Position numbers and translations under genes: made by a program
The notes under the pieces: generated by a model
Told to the model about the DNA's origin: nothing
The model's input: the letters and a program-made list of their open reading frames with translations, nothing else
The model's database searches: none
Source: Mauremys mutica
Taxonomy: Eukaryota; Chordata; Testudines; Geoemydidae
Assembly (NCBI RefSeq): GCF_020497125.1
Contig: NC_059081.1
Location: 18,881,105 to 18,945,104, forward strand
Reading direction: 5' to 3'
DNA: 64,000 nt
Part shown: piece by piece, positions 58,615 through 64,000 of the stretch
Numbering within the stretch: position 1 is the stretch's first letter
Layout: each line of letters starts with the position of its first letter

Positions 58615-58650
58615 AAACCCGCCCTCCTTTCCCTCTGTCGGAGTAGCCAG

Positions 58651-58835
58651 CAAGATGGAACTGAGGGGGCGCTGGGTCGGCTGGGGCATATATTCGGCGC
58701 CAAGAAGGCGCCACTCCAGGGGGCGCCTCAGCCAACCCACTGAGTGTTGCTAGGGTAAAAATCTTCCGATGATAGTGCACATGGCACACACATACCTAAT
58801 TGGAATGGATGTGAGCAACACATCTTGAAGAACAA
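58651..58835 (-). repeat. DIRS right inverted terminal repeat
   Basis: Inverted copy of 56385-56570, ending GAAGAACAAG. About 20 further bases (TTACAAAGATGAGTAACC) probably also belong to the element, because a similar stretch precedes the second arm of the internal complementary region. Confidence 0.88.
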
Positions 58836-58858
58836 GTTACAAAGATGAGTAACCATCT

Positions 58859-60408
58859 TTTTCTGCCCTCACCCTACATCAGGGATGTGTGGCATAGGAT
58901 AAAAATACTCCACTGGTCAGACTACATGAGGTTAGTTGGTTTGTGTCTGTGGCTTGGTGCAAAGTGGCCACAGCGAATCTGAGAGTCTAGACCGTTGTTT
59001 TCAATTCTTACCGAAACCGACAGATTCTTGTGGTTTACCTTCTTGATGTTTTTTGGAGTGACACTTGCTCTGAAGCGTCCAAGATTTGACTCTTTGCCTC
59101 ACAAGCTATGAAATACTTTCAACTATTAGTTACTGAAAGTCATTAATGGTTTTCCCTAAAAGTGACTACAATGAATGGGCAGATGGACGTCAGTAGCAAG
59201 GAGCAGAACAATGTGTTGGGATGTTTGTGTGAGAGGGAATTGCAACATTTGGACAACTGAACTTCAGAGTCTCAATCAGTAACTGCTTATTACTCCAGGT
59301 GCCAAAGGTTTTTCTATCTCAGGTGCATAGTCCCTCTGTCAGAGTAGGACAGTTTTCACACTTTCTCTTAATGTCGGACAAACTTAATTTCTTGCCTGTC
59401 AAAATTGCTTTGAAAAAACATGGACAACTGAAAACACGGAGATGGGTAAATATTATAACTCTAGCTTCACAAAAGGATAAGAAAATCCAGATGACTGGCC
59501 TTTAAAATAGGCTGAGGAAATGGGTTTGCTTTTCAAAAGTCAGATATACAGTCTAGTCCTGCACTCCTTGCTCATGTGAAATACCCATTGAAATAATGGG
59601 AATTTTGCTTGAGAAAAGGACTACATGATGAGGTGCAGAGATTTATTTTTAATTCTAAGCATTTACATTTTATAAACACATCAGCCTCATTCCTGAGGTT
59701 TCACTCGGGAGCCTAAAACAACACATGGCAATTTTTTGTGATTTACGCCAAGTATATTTCATTGTTTCTGAATCAGTGTGAGAATTCTCCTTAGGCTTTG
59801 GAGCTTGAATTCCCAATAGATGTTGAACCACCTGCCAGGGTTTCCCTTTTAACTTTCCCACTGTGGCCCTGTGTCAGGGCAATCAACCTCTAGCAGAGAT
59901 GGCCTGGTTATGGCTCCCTTTGGAATCCATTAATGCTGCTCCATAAATCATCTGGTATAGTTCACTGTTGAGAGATGTGTGGGTCACTCTCTTTCTGGCT
60001 AAGTATAATGCCTCTGCAGCAGTTTTACCCTTTGCAGGCCTGATTAGTGAGCAGGCAGGTCCAGACATAAAATCTGGACCTTATGCATGGCTGAAGAATA
60101 AATTGGAACAATTCTCTTATGGGCATAAAAGCCAGATGGAGTAAGGTCTGTGAAAAGAACAGGGAGAGGGGGAAAAACAGCTTTTGCTGATGTGGCAACT
60201 ATCAAACTATAGGTCGGATTATGCACCTGAGATTATGTGTGGAGGGACCGTGCATTGTCAGAGTGGAAGGAGGCCTCAGTCACAATCATGGATTTGATTT
60301 CAAGCAGGGGAAACCTAGAAATACAGTATTCCAAGGGGCTTTGTATTGGGGGATTCTTGGCTTTTTCACTGAGGACCTGGTGAATCTGATCAGAGTGTGG
60401 AGTCCTCT
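58859..60408. other. Non-coding DNA, nothing clear
   Basis: A decayed block at 59555-59630 (CCCATTGAAATAATGGGAAT) belongs to the old palindromic family. Frames at 59299-59505 and 59670-60226 lack known domains. Confidence 0.45.
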
Positions 60409-60416
60409 GTCAAAGC

Positions 60417-60762
60417 CAGGGGCGGCTCTAGGATTTGCGCCGCCCCAGGCAGGGCGGCACGCCGCGGGGGGCGTTCTGGTGGTCGCCGGTCCGGCGGACC
60501 TCCTGCAGACATGCCTGCGGAGGGTCCGCTGGTCCCGCGGCTCCGGTGGACCTCCCGCAGGCACTCCTGCGGATGCTCCACCGGAGCCGCGGGACCATCG
60601 GACCCTCCTCAGGCACATCTGCGGGAGGTCCGTCAGAGCCACGGGACCAGCGGACCCTCCGCAGGCATGCCTGCGGGAGGTCCACCGGAGCCGCCTGCCG
60701 CCCTCCCGAGGCACGCTGCCCCAAGTGTACGCTTGGCGCGCTGGGGTCTGGAGCCGGCCCTG
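60417..60762. mobile_element. GC-rich hAT-type MITE with palindromic array
   Basis: The ends CAGGGGCGGCTCTAG and, inverted, CAGGGCCGGCTCCAG are terminal inverted repeats. Flanks GTCAAAGC at 60409-60416 and 60763-60770 are a perfect 8-bp duplication, the hAT signature. The 346-bp body is GC- and CpG-rich in an AT-rich setting. It holds four 32-bp palindromes at a 52-bp spacing. Open frames of up to 205 codons across it arise from this composition and carry no transposase features. Confidence 0.9.
60496..60683. repeat. Four 32-bp palindromes at exact 52-bp period
   Basis: Units lie at 60496-60527, 60548-60579, 60600-60631 and 60652-60683. Each is built as GGACC(C/T)(C/T)C... GCAGGCATGCCTGC ...GAGGTCC with small differences. 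The 20-bp linkers are GCTGGTCCCGCGGCTCCGGT and then its near-complement (ACCGGAGCCGCGGGACC...) twice. So the first linker is inverted relative to the other two. Confidence 0.9.
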
Positions 60763-60770
60763 GTCAAAGC

Positions 60771-63714
60771 AAAATGATGAAGAAAAACATTTTTTTTTGG
60801 TCAGACTTTGTATAAAGTCTGCATTTGTAAATAGCTGATACGGGATTAATAGGTGTTTTAATAAATGGTTAATTAATTCTTATAGATTGTTAGAGAAAGT
60901 AAGAGCTTGCTTGTAACCACCTATAACACCTTCTACTGATGTAGATAACCGTCTATGGCACTCACTACTCCTGTCTGTAGCATGCTGATGACTTCTATTA
61001 ATCATTTATTAACCAGTTGAAAACATTTAGGAATTGAACCTTACTATAAAGTGTGACCTGTCTTTCTAATTGTCAAAGTTATCAAGACCAAAAGTTTCTC
61101 CTAATTCACTATCAAAAAATGCTATATTGGTATTATAGAAACAGCTTTGTATGGGAGGTGTTTTCCTGCTTTCAAAACTAGGGAGTGTAGAGAGGGAGTA
61201 TGTTTTCCTAGGTTGTCTCCTTGACGTGAGTACATGATCCAACAGCTAAGCTAATGCAGTTTACATTAGTGCTTAGTGTTGAGAAATTCTGCCTCCCAGT
61301 GCCAAGAGGTTAATAAATCACTGGATCTTCATAAGAAGCGCTGTTCTTTATCCATTACTGCAGAACATCTTATTTGGTGGAGTGTGTCTATGGTGTGTCC
61401 CCATGTGGATAATAATGTGAAGACTTTAATTGTAAAATTGGAGGGGAAAAAAAACTACTGCACTGATGTAAATCACTAAACTTCATCCTTATTCAAATCT
61501 AGAATAAGATGAATAACTAAGACTCTGAATTACTTAATACTGTGTCATGAAATTTTTAAATAGCACTGCACATATTTAAAATTAATCAGAAAAATCAGAG
61601 GAATTTTATACGCTTCGTATGACACTACAAATGCAATACAATTTTATTTTTATAGCATCTTTCATAGAAATTATAGTAGATCTTTTGCCGAATTGTTATT
61701 TAATAATAAATAGCAAAAGAATTGAGACAATTAAGTACAACCAAGAGGAGAAAACAATATTTCAGCTGAGATTTGTCTTTCCAATGTCAAGTCTTGAATG
61801 TACTGCCACCTCCTCAAATTTAGTTTGTCTAAAACTGAATTTCTAATTTTTTTTTCTTTCCCCTCCTCCCCACACTGTTATCCATCACTAACACCTCTCC
61901 ACCCATTCTCTCTTCCCTGAGACATACCCCTAGCACAACCACTGTGCTGGTGTACCTGGATCTACAAAATTTGCCAGCTTTGTATTGCTAGAGTTTAACA
62001 AAGCAGGTGTGGGGGGCATGGAAGGGGAATCTAGCTCTGTGCTCTTTGAGACAGGATCCACGTTGTCTTATTTCTTCAGTGTCCATGGAAACTTATAACC
62101 ATGCATGCATGTTAAAAATAAAGAGCACCAAAGTCCAGGGTGTCTGAACAGGGGGGTTTTGCTTTCTTCCATCTCTAAACTGGGCAAGCAAGTGGGTTTT
62201 AATTTTACAAAACCTCATTAGAGGCATCCTATAAAATCCACAGTGACTTGACCCTGTTTCCTTTTTATCTAAACTACCAAAGCTCGCAGAGGTTTGACTA
62301 ATGCTTCTTGATTTTGGCTCAGTTCCAAAAATGCAAATTTTAAAACAAATTTCAATGGGAATTGAATATATATGTGAGCTTCATTTACGCTCTCTTTCTC
62401 ATATTGTTTCCACTAGATAAAGAGGATTTTATGAGTAAATTTCTAGTAGAGTTTTCCAGGAAGCCAGCTTTAACTGATTTTTTTTTCTTGCAACTAGTAA
62501 CCAATAATTTATAATTTTTTAAAAAAAAATGTGTAAACAAAACTGACTTTTTTTTTGAGTCAGCAACACCTGTCCATGAAGACAAATAAAAATAACTTGT
62601 AGCCTTCTATTGTGTCAGACTCAAATGTGTCACATGGAAAGATGCTGGATTTATGCCAACTGCAAATATTCAATCCAAGTACACGGATGATCTTGACGAG
62701 TTATGATAGAAGCTGCCTGAAGTAATTCTTCAGTCTGGCAGTAATAAAATCATGATTTGATGCTGTTATATTTGGTGGTTTTTGTCTACTGTGATTATTA
62801 ATACATTATTTTTAAAGAAACATCATTTCAGCCAGGTGCAAATGCTCCTCTGTATATTTTTGGTTTCTAAATAGAACCCTTCTGTTATGACCTATGCCAA
62901 AAGACACAAATAAAAACAAACATAAGAAAAATAAGACTTCTAGAGCAATTGCCCATTCATTTTCTTCAGGGTTCTTTCATTATGTTATATATTAAATGTG
63001 ACTTGGACAATATCTGTTGAAATTACTAACATACATATTTAATTAATTGCTAATTTTGTCCCTGAGTTCATAAATGAGTACATAGCCATGGTGACAAACT
63101 TTGAGAGATATTCATTGTTAAATGATCTCTCAGATGATGAACGGATGGCAACTCAGCTAAATGTCATACTAAACAAATCATAATTATAATAGCCATCCTT
63201 ATTAAGCAATAACATGCTTATTAAGCAACCTTTATTAAAGTGCACATTTTAGGGTTGATATTTAGTACTGAAACAATTTATTCCTAATATAGACTCATTA
63301 TCTAAATAGCTTGTTTTTTCTGATGTTCATGAGCCTTGCATGTCAGAGTGTAAGAGCAAATGTCATTGTGTCCTTGCGAGCATAATTATTGCATAATTTT
63401 TAGTCTGTAGGCATGAAAAGCAATTCAGATTACAAGCTACAATTACTGTGTTATATTACTTCGTGGTAACTGAATTAGCTAAGCAATATGGACTTTTTCT
63501 GTCAGATAAAAGCTGGTAAATAAAATGATCTATAGATTTTTTTCTATTGGATTGATTTAATTTAGTAACTGCTCTTACATCATTATTACTGTATTGTGTT
63601 AGACAGTTTGAGACATTCTCTGAAATCTATTTGTTTATGTTGTATTAAAATTTTCCAGAGTCCTTTTAATTTTCTCATGTTAGTGAATGATAATGAGAGA
63701 TAACAGGGTTCAAA
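60771..63714. other. AT-rich non-coding DNA with a conserved-element candidate
   Basis: At 60840-61025 inverted blocks (AATAAATGGTTAATTAATTC against ATTAATCATTTATTAACCAG) suggest an old hairpin element. The stretch 62590-63660 lacks recognisable repeats and is rich in TAAT/ATTA words. No coding sequence is supported. Confidence 0.4.
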
Positions 63715-63960
63715 AAAGAACTATATAAATTCATGGAGGATAGGTCCATCAATGGCTATTGGCCAGGATGGGCAGGAATGGTGTCCCTAGCCTCTGTTTG
63801 CCAGAAGCTGGGAATGGGTGATGGGATGGATCACTTGATGATTATCTGTTCTGTTCATTCCCTTTGGGGCACCTGGCATTGGCCACTGTCAGAAGGCAGG
63901 CTACTGGGCTAGATGGGCCTTAGGTCTGACCCAGTATGGCCATTCTTGTGTTCTATATTG
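63715..63960 (+). mobile_element. CR1 LINE 3' end
   Basis: The stretch reads AATTCATGGAGGATAGGTCC, CTATTGGCCAGGATGGGCAG and GGATGGATCACTTGATGATT. It then has GGCTACTGGGCTAGATGGGC and TGACCCAGTATGGCCATTCT, the typical CR1 3' untranslated region in sense orientation. Only the last 245 bp are present. It is better preserved than the copies at 17880 and 25443. Confidence 0.88.
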
Positions 63961-64000
63961 GTTGAGTTCCTCCTCTTCTATGACTATACAGGAGAACTAA

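Larger units (their letters stand above)
56385..58858 (+). mobile_element. DIRS-type tyrosine-recombinase retroelement, RT deleted
   Basis: The order is left inverted terminal repeat, gag-like ORF, tyrosine recombinase, internal complementary region and right inverted terminal repeat. DIRS elements copy through RNA and integrate a circle with a tyrosine recombinase instead of a DDE integrase. Autonomous members also encode RT and RNase H, here absent between about 57480 and 57530. The element is about 2.5 kb. No target duplication is seen, as expected for this mechanism. It could have moved only with help from intact relatives. Confidence 0.9.

Noticed and set aside
60496..60683. CRISPR-like regular spacing
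   Set aside because: The 52-bp units are palindromes with related linkers, not unique spacers. They sit inside a transposon of a vertebrate genome.
60221..60838. 205-codon plus-strand ORF and overlapping ORFs on both strands
   Set aside because: They lie across the GC-rich palindromic hAT element. Four frames are open at once because of its composition, and there is no protein family signal.

Overview
This is a vertebrate nuclear window with no bacterial or viral gene organisation. The background is AT-rich and non-coding, and all the recognisable coding matter is decayed transposable elements. The mix points to a sauropsid, most likely a turtle: CR1 and L2 LINEs, MIR-like SINE tails, a Penelope-like element with a GIY-YIG endonuclease, a DIRS tyrosine-recombinase element, a Ty3/gypsy remnant, ERV-type solo LTRs, and many short hAT-type elements with 8-bp target duplications. 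The turtle call is inferred from this repeat mix. I found no host exon, tRNA or rRNA.

Layout, left to right. 1-8.7 kb: non-coding DNA with a Penelope 3' tag (843-932), a solo LTR with a 5-bp duplication (1954-2620) and a second LTR-like unit (about 4560-5720). 8.7-10.9 kb: a broken Ty3/gypsy pol (RNase H, integrase) ending near a poly(A) signal. 11-30 kb: a CA repeat, a third LTR (12678-13512), CR1, L2 and MIR-like tails, hAT elements at 19271-19562 and 27091-27355, and a TG repeat. 30.97-34.34 kb: a minus-strand CR1 copy split by a Penelope insertion with an 11-bp duplication.

34-49 kb: mostly unremarkable DNA with an LTR candidate (36151-36586), MIR-like pieces, a long AC repeat, and several short hairpin or hAT elements. 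49.9-52.3 kb: a decayed plus-strand L2 LINE. 53.3-55.1 kb: a minus-strand LTR carrying an 853-bp hAT insertion, next to another Penelope 3' end. 56.4-58.9 kb: a DIRS element with inverted terminal repeats, an internal complementary region, a gag-like ORF and a tyrosine recombinase, but no reverse transcriptase or RNase H. 60417-60762: a GC-rich hAT-type element built around four palindromes spaced exactly 52 bp apart. The last 3 kb is AT-rich, with a possible conserved non-coding tract and a final CR1 tail.

The elements do not work together as a system. They are a layered insertion record (Penelope into CR1, hAT into LTR). The most informative items are the DIRS terminal/ICR architecture, the 52-bp palindrome array, the Penelope-in-CR1 junctions, and a hammerhead-like core in the Penelope 3' tag.
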